Positions 10,060-21,202 are shown, counted from the stretch's first letter. The stretch: DNA of 64,000 nucleotides from an uncultured Bacteroidales bacterium (GCA_903915465.1 CAIWTA010000046.1:1-64000); one strand, 5' to 3'. The notes: generated by a model from the letters alone, not told the origin. Numbers and translations are program-made.

Positions 10060-12087
10060 CTATTTAATTTGAGAAAACACTTCTTTTTTTACATTTACCG
10101 GATACTTTTGGCGTAGATACTGGATCCAGATTTTTTCAAGGTAATTCTGGTAGTCGGCTGTGATGAGGCCCCGTGCTTCATTTAAGGTTTTATTCGCAGG
10201 CAATAGCAAGCTCCGGATATTTATCATAACTACCGAAGAGTCGGAAGTTATGTCGTTTGAAAGGCCAATATTCCAAGGAACCATGTCAATGAATTTGTTG
10301 TCTTTCCTTGAGTATTTGCCATTTTCAACGGTAAGGATCTTATGAGGGTCTGTATTGATTTCTTTCAATACAGCATCATCAGTCAGACCTGATTTTATGA
10401 AGTTTCTAACCTTCTGCGACAGCTTCAAATCCTTTAATGTAAAGATGGAAGCTTCCACGCGATTACCCCAGACATAATTTTTTTTGTTATTTTCATAATA
10501 TTGTTTTAGTCCAACTGTATCCTTGACGGCTTTGGACCAAACTTTCTGATCTGTCAGGTCAAAAAGTAGAATTCCATCCCTATATTCTGTCATCAGGTTA
10601 CGGAAGTCAGGGTATTTTTGCTCAAGGTGTGCATTTTCCCATTTCATGAGGCTTTCATTGACGTACTCTTTGTAGGATTTGTTCACGAATGCGGGGATCT
10701 TGTCTTTTTCACTTTTCTTTTGTTTTGAAACCAGGTATTGTGCAAAATCCTGTTGTTTGAAAAGCATATTTCCCAACTTGAATAGCGGTTTGGTCAGACC
10801 TTTGGCCTCGTTGATGTCCCATTTTCCAACAAAGATGCTGTCGGTGACCACTGTATAGAAATCGGTTTTGGATTCAGGGAATTCAGTGAAGTTGTATTCT
10901 TTTTTTATCATATTATAAACCATATCCACTGCGATTTGATGACGTACATCTTTAGAAATACGTTGTTTCAAATCAGCTTTTTCATCAGGAAATGTACCCG
11001 GAAGTTTTCTTTCTACCAACCGGATGATGTGCCAGCCGTATGGAGTTTGAACAGGAGCTGAATAATCTCCCGGTTTTTCCATTTTGTATATGGCATCGAC
11101 AAATTCGGGGACCATACGGTTCACACCAAATTTGGGTAGAACTCCACCTTTTGAAGCACTTCCTTTATCATCTGAATATTGTTTCACCAATGTATCCCAG
11201 GCACTTCCTTGCTGAAGTTTCTGGTAAATTGAATCAATCCGTTGTTTAATAAGCGCTGAATCTTCTTTTGATGCATCCTTCTTCATCATTAAAAAGAGAT
11301 GAGCCACCGTAACTTTTCCCAGTGCTGATCTCTTATCAGTCAATTTAATAATATGATATCCATAATCAGTTCTGATTACAGGAGCGACTTTCCCAACTTC
11401 TACATTGTAAGCTCCGTTCTCGAATGGATATACCATGTCGAATACGGTAAAGTATCCAAGATCTCCATGATTGCCATGAATGAATGCATGCTGCTGATTG
11501 GATTCACGGTCTCTTGCAGATGGATCATCAGATTCTTCAACCGCAAGTTTTTCAAATGATTCTCCTTTCATCAACCTGTCACGGATCATCTGTGTCCTGT
11601 TAAAAGCGGCGAGTGAATCCTCTGGCGCGGCATCAGGCCCAATACGAACAAAAATATGACTGGCGCGGACGTCATAATGTTCACGGTCGAATGCTTCCTG
11701 AACAAGCTTGTCGATGGTAGGCTCATCGATAAAATACGGTTTGGCCAGTTGATCACGGTAACCATTCAATTCAGTTTTAAAAGAAGTCAGTGTATCTAGT
11801 CCGAGATCTTCAGCTTCCCTCACTTTCAATTTAAAGTTGATATAGAGCTCAAGGTATTCCAAAAGATTCTGTTTGTTTATAATTTCTCCTTTCCTGATAA
11901 CTTTATTTCCTAAAGTATCCGCTTTGGGATTGTTTTTCAGGTAAATTGACATAAACTCACCAACTGTGACATTCTTTCCACCGATTGTCATCAGGGTGGA
12001 TTCATTGTTTATCTGGGCATGGAGGGATGGCATTGCCAACCCAAAACAGATCAAAGACATTAAAAAATTAACCTTCAAGCATTTCAT
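10060..12087 (-). CDS. PpiC/SurA-type peptidylprolyl isomerase with two parvulin domains
   Basis: VRASHIFVRIGPDA...; SDDKGSASKGGVLPKFGVNRMVPEF; YGWHIIRL. Confidence 0.88.
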   Translation of the reverse strand: MKCLKVNFLMSLICFGLAMPSLHAQINNESTLMTIGGKNVTVGEFMSIYLKNNPKADTLGNKVIRKGEIINKQNLLEYLELYINFKLKVREAEDLGLDTLTSFKTELNGYRDQLAKPYFIDEPTIDKLVQEAFDREHYDVRASHIFVRIGPDAAPEDSLAAFNRTQMIRDRLMKGESFEKLAVEESDDPSARDRESNQQHAFIHGNHGDLGYFTVFDMVYPFENGAYNVEVGKVAPVIRTDYGYHIIKLTDKRSALGKVTVAHLFLMMKKDASKEDSALIKQRIDSIYQKLQQGSAWDTLVKQYSDDKGSASKGGVLPKFGVNRMVPEFVDAIYKMEKPGDYSAPVQTPYGWHIIRLVERKLPGTFPDEKADLKQRISKDVRHQIAVDMVYNMIKKEYNFTEFPESKTDFYTVVTDSIFVGKWDINEAKGLTKPLFKLGNMLFKQQDFAQYLVSKQKKSEKDKIPAFVNKSYKEYVNESLMKWENAHLEQKYPDFRNLMTEYRDGILLFDLTDQKVWSKAVKDTVGLKQYYENNKKNYVWGNRVEASIFTLKDLKLSQKVRNFIKSGLTDDAVLKEINTDPHKILTVENGKYSRKDNKFIDMVPWNIGLSNDITSDSSVVMINIRSLLLPANKTLNEARGLITADYQNYLEKIWIQYLRQKYPVNVKKEVFSQIK

Positions 12088-12142
12088 CGTTCAACAGATT
12101 TGATAATTTGACAATGGTTGAGTTATATAAAAATATACTAAT

Positions 12143-13609
12143 TTATCGGCTATAATTCGGTGCTTCATGGGTGATTGTCACATCGTGCGGATGGCTTTCG
12201 ACTACTCCTGCTGAAGTGATTTTCAGGAACTTTGCTTTCTGAAGTTCTTCAATCGTTCCTGCGCCTGTATATCCCATTCCAGAACGTAATCCGCCAACCA
12301 TCTGGTAGATAACTTCAGAAAGAGATCCTTTGTAAGGAACTCTTCCGACAATACCTTCAGGAACGAATTTTCGCACATCATCTTCCATATCCTGGGAATA
12401 GCGGTCTTTTGATCCTTGCTGCATGGCTTCGATGGATCCCATCCCCCGATAGGTTTTAAATTTCCTGCCTTCCATAATGATGGTTTCTCCCGGTGATTCA
12501 TCCACTCCGGCAAACAAAGAGCCAGCCATGACCGAATGAGCTCCTGCAGCTATAGCTTTAACGATATCACCAGTATAACGGATTCCTCCATCAGCTATTG
12601 CAGGTATGTTGGCTCCTTTAAGCGCTTTTGTCACTTCATAGATAGCCGACAACTGAGGAATTCCGATTCCGGCAATTATTCTGGTAGTGCAGATAGAACC
12701 CGGGCCTATCCCGACTTTTACGGCATCCACTCCGATTTTGGCCAATGCTTTTGCGGCATCACCGGTACCGATATTCCCAACGATCAGGTTAAGGTCTGGA
12801 AAAGTTTTCCTGACCATTTTTGCAACATCCATCACATTTTTCGAATGACCATGGGCAGTATCTATGATGATTGCATCAACATCTTCATTAACAAGCGCGG
12901 TAACCCGTTCGAGTGTATCTGCACTGACGCCAACAGCAGCAGCAACACGAAGGCGTCCCCTCGAATCTTTACAAGCATTAGGACGTGCTTTGATCTTGAT
13001 GATATCTTTGTATGTGATTAATCCAACCAGTTTGTGTTTGTTATCGACTACAGGCAGCTTCTCAATCTTGAATTGCTGAAGCATTCCCTCAGCATTTGAA
13101 AAGTCAGTAAATTCGGCAGTAGTGATTACTTCTTTAGTCATTACTTCGGTAATAGGTCGTGTAAGGTCGCGTTCGAAGCGAAGATCGCGGTTGGTCACTA
13201 TACCCACCAGTACATTTTTTTCATTTATAACAGGAATACCACCAATGTTGTATTCTTTCATGAGGTTGAGCGCATCACCAACCAAACCGTTTTCATTAAT
13301 TGTAACAGGATCAAGGATCATCCCGTTTTCTGCCCGTTTAACTTTCCGCACTTGCAGTGCCTGGGCGGCAATTGACATGTTTTTGTGCAAAACTCCGATA
13401 CCCCCCTCCTGCGCAATCGCTATGGCCATCACAGATTCGGTAACAGTATCCATGGCTGCAGAAACAATCGGGATGTTGAGCTTGATATTTTGGGTAAGAA
13501 ATGTTGTCACATCCACGTCACGGGGAAGAACTTCAGAATAAGCAGGGAGCAACAAAACATCATCGTATGTAAGCCCTTCCCCCTGGAACTTATCTCCATC
13601 CATGAACAT
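12143..13609 (-). CDS. guaB: Inosine-5'-monophosphate dehydrogenase
   Basis: [44 protein letters not shown] pair. Confidence 0.97.
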   Translation of the reverse strand: MFMDGDKFQGEGLTYDDVLLLPAYSEVLPRDVDVTTFLTQNIKLNIPIVSAAMDTVTESVMAIAIAQEGGIGVLHKNMSIAAQALQVRKVKRAENGMILDPVTINENGLVGDALNLMKEYNIGGIPVINEKNVLVGIVTNRDLRFERDLTRPITEVMTKEVITTAEFTDFSNAEGMLQQFKIEKLPVVDNKHKLVGLITYKDIIKIKARPNACKDSRGRLRVAAAVGVSADTLERVTALVNEDVDAIIIDTAHGHSKNVMDVAKMVRKTFPDLNLIVGNIGTGDAAKALAKIGVDAVKVGIGPGSICTTRIIAGIGIPQLSAIYEVTKALKGANIPAIADGGIRYTGDIVKAIAAGAHSVMAGSLFAGVDESPGETIIMEGRKFKTYRGMGSIEAMQQGSKDRYSQDMEDDVRKFVPEGIVGRVPYKGSLSEVIYQMVGGLRSGMGYTGAGTIEELQKAKFLKITSAGVVESHPHDVTITHEAPNYSR

Positions 13610-13649
13610 AATGTGGAAAATTTGGATTGCAAATGTACAAAAAAATAAA

Positions 13650-15140
13650 TTACGGATACAACACCCGATGGCACTCTGTACAGTTGTAATTTTTCCAATT
13701 GTCTTTTATATCAATTGGATGAATGAATCCCAAAACTTCGTTAATGGAAGAGTATTGAATTTTCCCGGTTGGACCTTCGGCAACGATGGTATGGCACAAA
13801 TTACAATCCTTTGAAATAATCCTCCCTTTTTCAGATTTATGACGGTTGGAATGGCAACGGAAGCAGCCATCTGATTCCTGGTGGCCAATGTGGTTAAGGT
13901 AACTGCTGGAAATTGCACGCATATAAGGAAAGACATTCAGATTAAAAGATTCCTGGATGCCTGCTATGGCTGTATTTATGGATTCCCTGCGGGATTTGAA
14001 AATTTGTGGATATGAAATCCTGTAAAAATTCGTAATGCTGTCGCGGATATAAGTCAACGCTGAATCTTTCTGCGTAAAAGGTCCCTTCAGCACATTCATG
14101 GCAATCTTTTTGATAAAAGGCAGATCATTGGGAATTTTTCCACTTACCATGGCATTATCAACAAAGACGGGAGCAGATTTATATGAATGTGAAGGCCGGT
14201 TGTGACAATCCATACAGTCCATTTTCCGGTGTTCAAGAGTATCCATCGCTTTTTTACTCAATACATTCGCAGTATCGCAAAAAATCTGTACTTCCCCGGT
14301 TTTCAGGTTGGTATATTTTAACCATGGAATACTTTCTCTGTCTTTCGTTCCTGCTATATATTCAATTTTCACATTCGGGTTGATGTGCCAGTGGATGCCT
14401 TCCATTAAACCGAGGGAACTAAGGTTTGGCCCGATCTTCATCAACATCGAAATGTTCCATTCGGTATTTATTGAGTCGGTCAGATATCCTTTTTGAGTAA
14501 TTAATTTCCTTGCATAAAATTTCTGCGGCCAATGACATCTTTCGCATGTTTCCGCTGCCGGACGCAAGTTCTTGAGTGGCGTTCCGATTGGTTGAGGATA
14601 CTTATGAAAAATTACAGAATAGACCTGGTAGAGACCTGATAATTTCGATTTTACATACCAATCGGCACCTTCCCCCACATGACACTCAACACAGGCAACT
14701 CTGGCATGCGGAGAATGCAGGTAAGTGGTATATTCAGGTTCCATAACCTTATGACAAAGTTTCCCGCAAAATTCTACAGATTCGGTATAATTGAATGCTT
14801 CATAACTTCCCATCGCGGAGACTATGAGAAATAAAAAGGTAAAAATCGAAATGACAATCAGTTTTTGGCGTGAACGGGGATTATTCAAATCAAGTACCGG
14901 CCAGCGCTGCTCCATTGATCTACTTTTCTTTCTTCTTATCAGAATTCCTATTGGGATCATGAGAAGCCCAATTACCATAATGACCGGTAAAATGATGTAG
15001 GCGAAAATTCCATTGTAAGGATTTGGATGAGCTGTAAGTAAGGATTGGACAAAAAGTGCCAGTATCAGGATGGCACTGTTTACGGCAAAAATGAACCCAA
15101 GGATACTTACCCAGTTATAGATTGATTTTGATATCTTCAT
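13650..15140 (-). CDS. NapC/NirT-type membrane-anchored multihaem c-type cytochrome
   Basis: Haem motifs CGKLCH, CVECH, CERCH, CMDCH, CFRCH, CNLCH, CTECH; N-terminal TM segments. Confidence 0.9.
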   Translation of the reverse strand: MKISKSIYNWVSILGFIFAVNSAILILALFVQSLLTAHPNPYNGIFAYIILPVIMVIGLLMIPIGILIRRKKSRSMEQRWPVLDLNNPRSRQKLIVISIFTFLFLIVSAMGSYEAFNYTESVEFCGKLCHKVMEPEYTTYLHSPHARVACVECHVGEGADWYVKSKLSGLYQVYSVIFHKYPQPIGTPLKNLRPAAETCERCHWPQKFYARKLITQKGYLTDSINTEWNISMLMKIGPNLSSLGLMEGIHWHINPNVKIEYIAGTKDRESIPWLKYTNLKTGEVQIFCDTANVLSKKAMDTLEHRKMDCMDCHNRPSHSYKSAPVFVDNAMVSGKIPNDLPFIKKIAMNVLKGPFTQKDSALTYIRDSITNFYRISYPQIFKSRRESINTAIAGIQESFNLNVFPYMRAISSSYLNHIGHQESDGCFRCHSNRHKSEKGRIISKDCNLCHTIVAEGPTGKIQYSSINEVLGFIHPIDIKDNWKNYNCTECHRVLYP

Positions 15141-15350
15141 AGAATGCGGTTTTTAGCAGATCTGTTTGAAAAGTTAAATTTCATGCTTAAAATTACAAAT
15201 AATACCAAAACAAACTAAAAAAGGACAAAAAAACCTCAATTCAAAGGATCGTTGTATGGAAATTGATCATTCACTTCAATTTTCGTAAATTCGCAAAGAA
15301 TTTCCTAATGCAGGAATCTTCAATTGATTGTTACACTGCACAGATTATCT

Positions 15351-16634
15351 ATGCTACAGCAAATTCTCATAATTATAACCCTCCTCCTGATAAATGGCTT
15401 TTTTGCCATGTCAGAAATTGCGATTGTTTCATCCAGAAGGTCACGGCTGGAAGAACTGCTCAGGAAAGGACACAAGAATGCAAAGCTGGTACTTAAGCTT
15501 TCAGAAACGCCCAATCGTTTTCTTTCTACTGTCCAGGTTGGTGTTACACTGATCGCCATTATGATCGGGGTTTTCAGTGGTGGTGATTTCTCACACAGGT
15601 TTGCGAAGTTCTTTCTTGACCAGGGTCTTGTTGAACCTTATCCCCAAAGACTCTCAATTACCCTGATCGTTCTTGTGATAACGTTCTTTTCAATTATCAT
15701 TGGCGAACTTGTTCCCAAAAGAATCGGGATGAGTAACCCTGAAAACATTGCTATGCTGGTTGCAAAACCAATGTTGCTTATCTCAAGGATAATTACGCCT
15801 TTTGTCTGGCTTCTTAGCATTTCCACGGATTTTCTTGTAAAATTGTTTAACATCAAACCCAAAACAGCCTCCCAGGTTACTGAAAATGAAATTAAAGCCT
15901 TATTGGAAGAGGGAACTGAATTCGGAACTATCCAGGAGATCGAGCAGGATATCGTGGAACGAGTGTTCCACCTGGGGGATCAAAGGATCGGCGCCCTGAT
16001 GACAAACCGGAACGATATTATCTGGCTTGATATTGAGGACCCGGTGGAGGAAAATCTTAGAAAAATAACTTCCAGCACACATTCGATATACCCGATCAGT
16101 GAAAAAGAGCTGGATGATCTTCTTGGGATAATTTATTCCAAGGACCTGTTGCTGGCCGTCATCAACAATCCCAATCTGGAATTAAAAGAGCATATCAAAC
16201 CTGTGAATATATTTCCCAGCGACCAAAATGTTTACCAGGTCCTGGAAAAATTCAAGGAAACATTTATTCATTATGGTGTTGTTGTAGATGAATATGGATC
16301 TGTAGAAGGAGTGATCACCCTGAACGACATCATGGATGGTTTGGTTGGAGACATTACCGATATGGATGAACCGGAAGTCATCCAACGTTCGGAAGACAGC
16401 TGGCTGATTGATGGAAAACTTGCCTTCTTTGAGTTCCTTCATGAATTTGAAATCCACAATGACGATTTCACGGATGCCCAGTTTCACACAATCGGGGGGT
16501 TTGTGATCCACCAGCTACAGGCTATTCCTAAAACCGGTACTACATTTGATTGGAATGGATATCGTTTTGAAATTGTTGATATGGATGGAAACAGGATCGA
16601 TAAGATCATGTTGACCAAACTGTCTTCAGGCTAA
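15351..16634 (+). CDS. CNNM/CBS-domain hemolysin-family (CorC/HlyC-like) membrane protein
   Basis: FFAMSEIAIVSSRRSRLEEL, IGELVPKRIGMSNPE, CBS pair, C-terminal CorC domain. Confidence 0.92.
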   Translation: MLQQILIIITLLLINGFFAMSEIAIVSSRRSRLEELLRKGHKNAKLVLKLSETPNRFLSTVQVGVTLIAIMIGVFSGGDFSHRFAKFFLDQGLVEPYPQRLSITLIVLVITFFSIIIGELVPKRIGMSNPENIAMLVAKPMLLISRIITPFVWLLSISTDFLVKLFNIKPKTASQVTENEIKALLEEGTEFGTIQEIEQDIVERVFHLGDQRIGALMTNRNDIIWLDIEDPVEENLRKITSSTHSIYPISEKELDDLLGIIYSKDLLLAVINNPNLELKEHIKPVNIFPSDQNVYQVLEKFKETFIHYGVVVDEYGSVEGVITLNDIMDGLVGDITDMDEPEVIQRSEDSWLIDGKLAFFEFLHEFEIHNDDFTDAQFHTIGGFVIHQLQAIPKTGTTFDWNGYRFEIVDMDGNRIDKIMLTKLSSG

Positions 16635-16665
16635 TATTTAATTGTCAACATTTTTTTTGAACAAA

Positions 16666-16756
16666 GAATATTGATCAACGATTTTTGATTTAGGAAGTAA
16701 TAGTCAGGAGGAAAGGTCAAAACACATCTGAATTCAAAAATCGTTAATCAATATTC
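16666..16756. repeat. 25-bp near-perfect inverted repeat between the CBS gene and nhaA
   Basis: gaatattgatcaacgatttttgatt (16666-16690) vs attcaaaaatcgttaatcaatattc (16732-16756), 23/25 complementary. Confidence 0.85.
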
Positions 16757-16771
16757 GATATTCAATTTCGT

Positions 16772-17956
16772 ATGAATTCATCCGGCCGGTCTCAACTGAA
16801 AAGTATCTTCAATCCGGTCAGGGAACTGGCCGAAAATGGAAGATTATCAGGAATCCTTCTGATAATGGCAACCCTATTTTCAATCATTTTCAGCAATACG
16901 GGAAACGCCTCTTCATACCTACAGATATGGCACTCAGAAATTGGCCCAACTTTTCTATCCAAGTCTATTTTACACTGGATTAACGATGGATTAATGCCGT
17001 TTTTTTTTCTATTGGTAGGAATTGAGATTAAGAGGGAAATGGTATCCGGCGAACTTTCGCAGTTTCGCCAGGCAATACTTCCGGGATTTGCAGCCATAGG
17101 AGGAATGTTAGTTCCTGCATTCATTTATATTTTCTTCAATAATGGAAATCCGGAAACAAGCCACGGATGGGCTATACCAACTGCCACCGACATTGCCTTC
17201 TCGCTCGGACTGCTTTCTTTATTGGGGAAAAGAGTCCCATTTGCATTGAAAATATTCCTGACAGCGCTTGCCATCATTGATGACCTTGGAGCAATTATCA
17301 TCATTGCAGTATTCTATACAAGCAGCCTGAATCTGTTGATGCTGGTAATGTTCCTCCTGATCTTTGTTTTATTGCTGATTTTAAACCGTTTCAAAGTCCG
17401 GTTCATGTTCCCTTACCTTCTTTTGGGAACGATGCTCTGGTATTTTGTCATGAAATCAGGAATTCATCCTACAATTGCCGGTGTTCTTATGGCTTTCTCC
17501 ATACCTGTAACCATTGCTGAGAAACTGGAAGAAAAGCTGACAAAAGCTGTGTATTATTTCATTCTTCCTCTTTTTGCTCTGGCCAATACGGCTATCCCGC
17601 TGTCGTTCGACATGGCAGCGAATCTGCTTTCACCCATGTCAATGGGAATTATTTTGGGATTGTTGATCGGTAAGCCTGTAGGGATTGTTCTTTTCACTTA
17701 CATCCTTGTGAAGACAAGAATCAGCGAAATGCTGGCGGGGATCAAATGGAAACAGATGATTGGAATCGGGATGGTAGCAGGGATCGGGTTTACCATGTCG
17801 ATCTTTATTGCATCCCTTTCATTTTCCTCCGGTTTCCTTTCGGACATATCAAAACTTGCCATCATTGGAGGGTCGGTACTTTCGGCCATTGTCGGGTTGT
17901 TAACTCTGTGGAGATCATTCAGATCTGAGATCCGAGATCCGAGATCCGAGATATGA
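16772..17956 (+). CDS. nhaA: Na+/H+ antiporter NhaA
   Basis: WAIPTATDIAFSLGLLSLLG, ALAIIDDLGAI, GIGFTMSIFIASLSF. Confidence 0.95.
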   Translation: MNSSGRSQLKSIFNPVRELAENGRLSGILLIMATLFSIIFSNTGNASSYLQIWHSEIGPTFLSKSILHWINDGLMPFFFLLVGIEIKREMVSGELSQFRQAILPGFAAIGGMLVPAFIYIFFNNGNPETSHGWAIPTATDIAFSLGLLSLLGKRVPFALKIFLTALAIIDDLGAIIIIAVFYTSSLNLLMLVMFLLIFVLLLILNRFKVRFMFPYLLLGTMLWYFVMKSGIHPTIAGVLMAFSIPVTIAEKLEEKLTKAVYYFILPLFALANTAIPLSFDMAANLLSPMSMGIILGLLIGKPVGIVLFTYILVKTRISEMLAGIKWKQMIGIGMVAGIGFTMSIFIASLSFSSGFLSDISKLAIIGGSVLSAIVGLLTLWRSFRSEIRDPRSEI

Positions 17957-18033
17957 GATCCGAAATCTGAGATCCGAGATATGAGATCCGAAATCTGAGA
18001 TCCGAGATCCGAGATCCGAGATATGAGATATGA
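17922..18033. repeat. Tandem heptad tract (16 x 7 bp, GATCCGA/GATATGA/AATCTGA/GATCTGA)
   Basis: gatctga gatccga gatccga gatccga gatatga gatccga aatctga gatccga gatatga gatccga aatctga gatccga gatccga gatccga gatatga gatatga. Confidence 0.95.
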
Positions 18034-18055
18034 GACAAATAATAATCAGGATTCT

Positions 18056-18439
18056 TCATTTTATCCCAATTTTTTCTTTCATTTTTCTCTTTATTGAGTT
18101 GAATATTCTGACAAGCTGATCAACCTCATCGTGTATATTCTTGATTTCATCTGTTGACAACATGTTGATCCTCAAAAGATATTCAAGCCAGAAAAGTGTT
18201 TCATCGCACTCTTCAGTTACAATACATATTTTTGAAAAGAATTCTGCATTTGATCTTGCTCTTGTCGCTGCACTGAAGTTGGCAGCAACCGATGAAGAGC
18301 TTCTAATTATTTGACTGACTGTTGGGTTGGTCAGGAAAGTCAACTTTTTTGATTGAAAAAGACCATTGATATTTATAGCCATCTTCATTGTTCTTTCCCG
18401 AAGCATCTGATTGTATCTATCCTTTTCCGAATTTGTCAT
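18056..18439 (-). CDS. Four-helix-bundle (S23/IVS-like) protein
   Basis: QIIRSSSSVAANFSAATRARSNAEFFSKICIVTEECDETLFWLEYLLRI matches the family pattern. Confidence 0.9.
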   Translation of the reverse strand: MTNSEKDRYNQMLRERTMKMAININGLFQSKKLTFLTNPTVSQIIRSSSSVAANFSAATRARSNAEFFSKICIVTEECDETLFWLEYLLRINMLSTDEIKNIHDEVDQLVRIFNSIKRKMKEKIGIK

Positions 18440-18552
18440 GTTTGATTTTCCCCTTAATCATGGAAAATCAAAAAAGTCATACATTTAATGAATCGAAAAT
18501 TCAGAAATAAGAATTCCAAAAGAATAAAGCTAAAAACTGAGTATTTTTCAAT

Positions 18553-18595
18553 TCTCAGATCTCGGATCTCGGATCTCAGATCTCAGATCTGTCTC
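18553..18595. repeat. Inverted-orientation heptad tract (TCTCAGA/TCTCGGA)
   Basis: tctcagatctcggatctcggatctcagatctcagatctgtctc. Confidence 0.9.
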
Positions 18596-19761
18596 ACCAA
18601 CATAACCGTTCCCTTATTGCTGACCTTGGCCTTTTTGTTGTCTTCGTAATAGATTGCCCAGCAATAGATTCCTTCCGGGCACTGTTGTCCATTCATTTTT
18701 CCATCCCATGATTCAAGGATGTTGGTGGAAGTGAAAACAACCTGTCCCCAACGATTGAATATCTGAAGATTATATTTTGTGATATTCTCTACAGGAAGTC
18801 CGACAATCCTGAATTCATCATTAACACCATCACCATTTGGAGTAAAACCGTTCGGGATCCTTGGCAAAACAACTACTGTTACAGTAGTGTCGAATTGTTC
18901 TCCGAGGCAAAGTGTCATAGTGGCCCTGTAAGTAGTGGTTTGAGAAGGAACAACGGTGATACTTTGTTCATTACTGATGAAGCTGGAGCCTTCGTACCAG
19001 CTATAACTGATCTTGTTTCCGGGAACCAGTGGTTCAAGATGAAAAGGTACGGAAGAGATTGCAAAACTATCTACAGGAATAGGATTATACTGCCATCCCT
19101 CCTTCTCAGCAGACCACGAAGTTGCATTTCTTCCCGGAACTGCAAACCCGATCATGCCGGTCTCATTCTGTACTCCAAGGGTTCCTTTATAATTGTCGGG
19201 ACATTGGGGCTTCCTGAAAATCTGATTCTCGATTGTGTTAATTCCTTCATGAAGAATGATCTGGAATGTAGCAACCAGGTCAGTTGGACACCTAAACATT
19301 GGCGTTTGGCACCACATAACGACCAATTTCCGGTTTGGCGATTCTCCTATCGTCAGGTAGTAAATATAATTTCCTAAAGCATCGGGGAGCAAGTCGACAA
19401 ATGGTCCGAGAATGCAGATTTTAGGATTGTACAGGACGCTGCTCGGGACTGCAAAAACAGTTCGGATCCCCGCAGAGCTTACATTGGGAATGAAGCTGAT
19501 CCATCCATTGGCACCAATCCAGAATTGGTGGTAAATATTTCCAAAGAACATGAAATCAAATCCAATCGGGAAAGGACCTTCCACTCCGTCATCATCAGTA
19601 GTAACAGGAATCCCAATCTCACCATACGTGGCGGTAAGTGTCACAGGAACACCCTGATTGATTGTATCATTTGGTCCTGCAGAAAATTGTGCATGGCATA
19701 TCAGAGAGTACAAGCAGAAGCAGGGGATGATAAGGATCAGTTTGATCAGTCTGCTTTTCAC
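18583..19761 (-). CDS. Secreted protein with gliding-motility-associated (T9SS type B) C-terminal domain
   Basis: IPNGFTPNGDGVNDEFRIVGL...YNLQIFNRWGQVVFTS...WDGKMNGQQCPEGIYCWAIYY. Confidence 0.88.
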   Translation of the reverse strand: MKSRLIKLILIIPCFCLYSLICHAQFSAGPNDTINQGVPVTLTATYGEIGIPVTTDDDGVEGPFPIGFDFMFFGNIYHQFWIGANGWISFIPNVSSAGIRTVFAVPSSVLYNPKICILGPFVDLLPDALGNYIYYLTIGESPNRKLVVMWCQTPMFRCPTDLVATFQIILHEGINTIENQIFRKPQCPDNYKGTLGVQNETGMIGFAVPGRNATSWSAEKEGWQYNPIPVDSFAISSVPFHLEPLVPGNKISYSWYEGSSFISNEQSITVVPSQTTTYRATMTLCLGEQFDTTVTVVVLPRIPNGFTPNGDGVNDEFRIVGLPVENITKYNLQIFNRWGQVVFTSTNILESWDGKMNGQQCPEGIYCWAIYYEDNKKAKVSNKGTVMLVRQI

Positions 19762-19902
19762 TTGATTTCAGGTTTTGAAACTGATAATACTTTTCTCATT
19801 TTCCCTACAAAATTGATCAATAAATTTGAAATAAGTCTTACTTTTGTTTATTAAATCTCCTGATTCGGTTCCAGCGGATCCGAATTTCTAAAAAATCTAT
19901 CT

Positions 19903-21183
19903 ATGAAAAAAGACATTCAGGTATTCAATGTCATTAAAAAAGAATTGCATCGCCAAACCAATGGTATTGAGCTGATCGCATCCGAGAATTTTGTCAGTGA
20001 CCAGGTATTGAAAGCTATGGGGTCCTGTCTTACAAACAAATATGCCGAAGGATACCCGGGAAAAAGGTATTACGGAGGATGTCAGTTTGTAGATGAATCC
20101 GAACAGCTTGCCATCGACCGTGCAAAGGAATTGTTTAACGCCGAATGGGCCAATGTACAACCACATTCAGGTGCACAGGCCAACATGGCTGTATTGATGA
20201 CAGTCCTGAAACCCGGAGATTCATTCATGGGGCTGGATCTTGCGCATGGAGGCCATCTTTCGCATGGATCGCCGGTAAATTCATCAGGAATATTGTATCG
20301 TCCATTCGCTTACCAGGTTGAAGAATCAACAGGTATGATCAACTATGATAAGATGGAAGCCCAGGCCGTTCTAAACAGACCCAAGCTTATCATTGCGGGT
20401 GCTTCTGCTTATTCCCGCGACTGGGATTATAAACGAATGCGGCAGATCGCCGATAAGGTCGGAGCCATTCTGATGGCTGATATTGCTCATCCGGCAGGAT
20501 TGATTGCACGTGGATTGCTCAATGATCCTGTTCCATGGTGTCACATCATTACTACAACTACACATAAGACGTTGCGTGGGCCAAGAGGCGGAATGATCCT
20601 GATGGGAAAAGATTTTGAAAATCCATGGGGAGTAAAAACGCCAAAAGGGGAAACGAAAATGGTTTCAGCCATGCTGGATTCTGCGGTATTCCCAGGAATT
20701 CAAGGCGGTCCCTTAGAACATGTTATAGCTGCTAAAGCTGTTTCTTTCTACGAAGCACTTTCTGATGAATACATGGACTATATACTCCAGGTTAAGAAAA
20801 ATGCCACAGTAATGGCAAAGGCCTTTGTTGACAAAGGATACCATGTAATCTCCGATGGCACTGATAACCATCTCATGCTGATCGACCTCAGGAAGAAATT
20901 TCCAGACATCACAGGAAAACAGGTAGAGAATACACTCGTGAAAGCTGATATCACGGTGAACAAAAACATGGTTCCTTTTGATAGCCGTTCTCCATTCCAG
21001 ACATCCGGGCTAAGGGTTGGAACACCTGCAATTACGACACGCGGATTAAAAGAAAAACACATGCCGGCGATTGTTGACCTGATCGATGAGGTAATAAGTG
21101 ATATTGAAAATGAAGCCAGGATTGCCAAAGTTGCAAAGAAAGTAAATGAAATGATGGAAGAGTTTCCTTTGTTTGCATACTAA
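19903..21183 (+). CDS. glyA: Serine hydroxymethyltransferase
   Basis: [49 protein letters not shown]. Confidence 0.97.
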   Translation: MKKDIQVFNVIKKELHRQTNGIELIASENFVSDQVLKAMGSCLTNKYAEGYPGKRYYGGCQFVDESEQLAIDRAKELFNAEWANVQPHSGAQANMAVLMTVLKPGDSFMGLDLAHGGHLSHGSPVNSSGILYRPFAYQVEESTGMINYDKMEAQAVLNRPKLIIAGASAYSRDWDYKRMRQIADKVGAILMADIAHPAGLIARGLLNDPVPWCHIITTTTHKTLRGPRGGMILMGKDFENPWGVKTPKGETKMVSAMLDSAVFPGIQGGPLEHVIAAKAVSFYEALSDEYMDYILQVKKNATVMAKAFVDKGYHVISDGTDNHLMLIDLRKKFPDITGKQVENTLVKADITVNKNMVPFDSRSPFQTSGLRVGTPAITTRGLKEKHMPAIVDLIDEVISDIENEARIAKVAKKVNEMMEEFPLFAY

Positions 21184-21202
21184 TTGTGCTTATTATGAAA
21201 AT

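Noticed and set aside
17922-18033. CRISPR array
   Set aside because: Contiguous 7-bp tandem units without spacers; no cas genes
18056-18439. Diversity-generating retroelement accessory (Avd) or 23S rRNA intervening sequence
   Set aside because: No reverse transcriptase, template/variable repeat pair or rRNA is visible in the window
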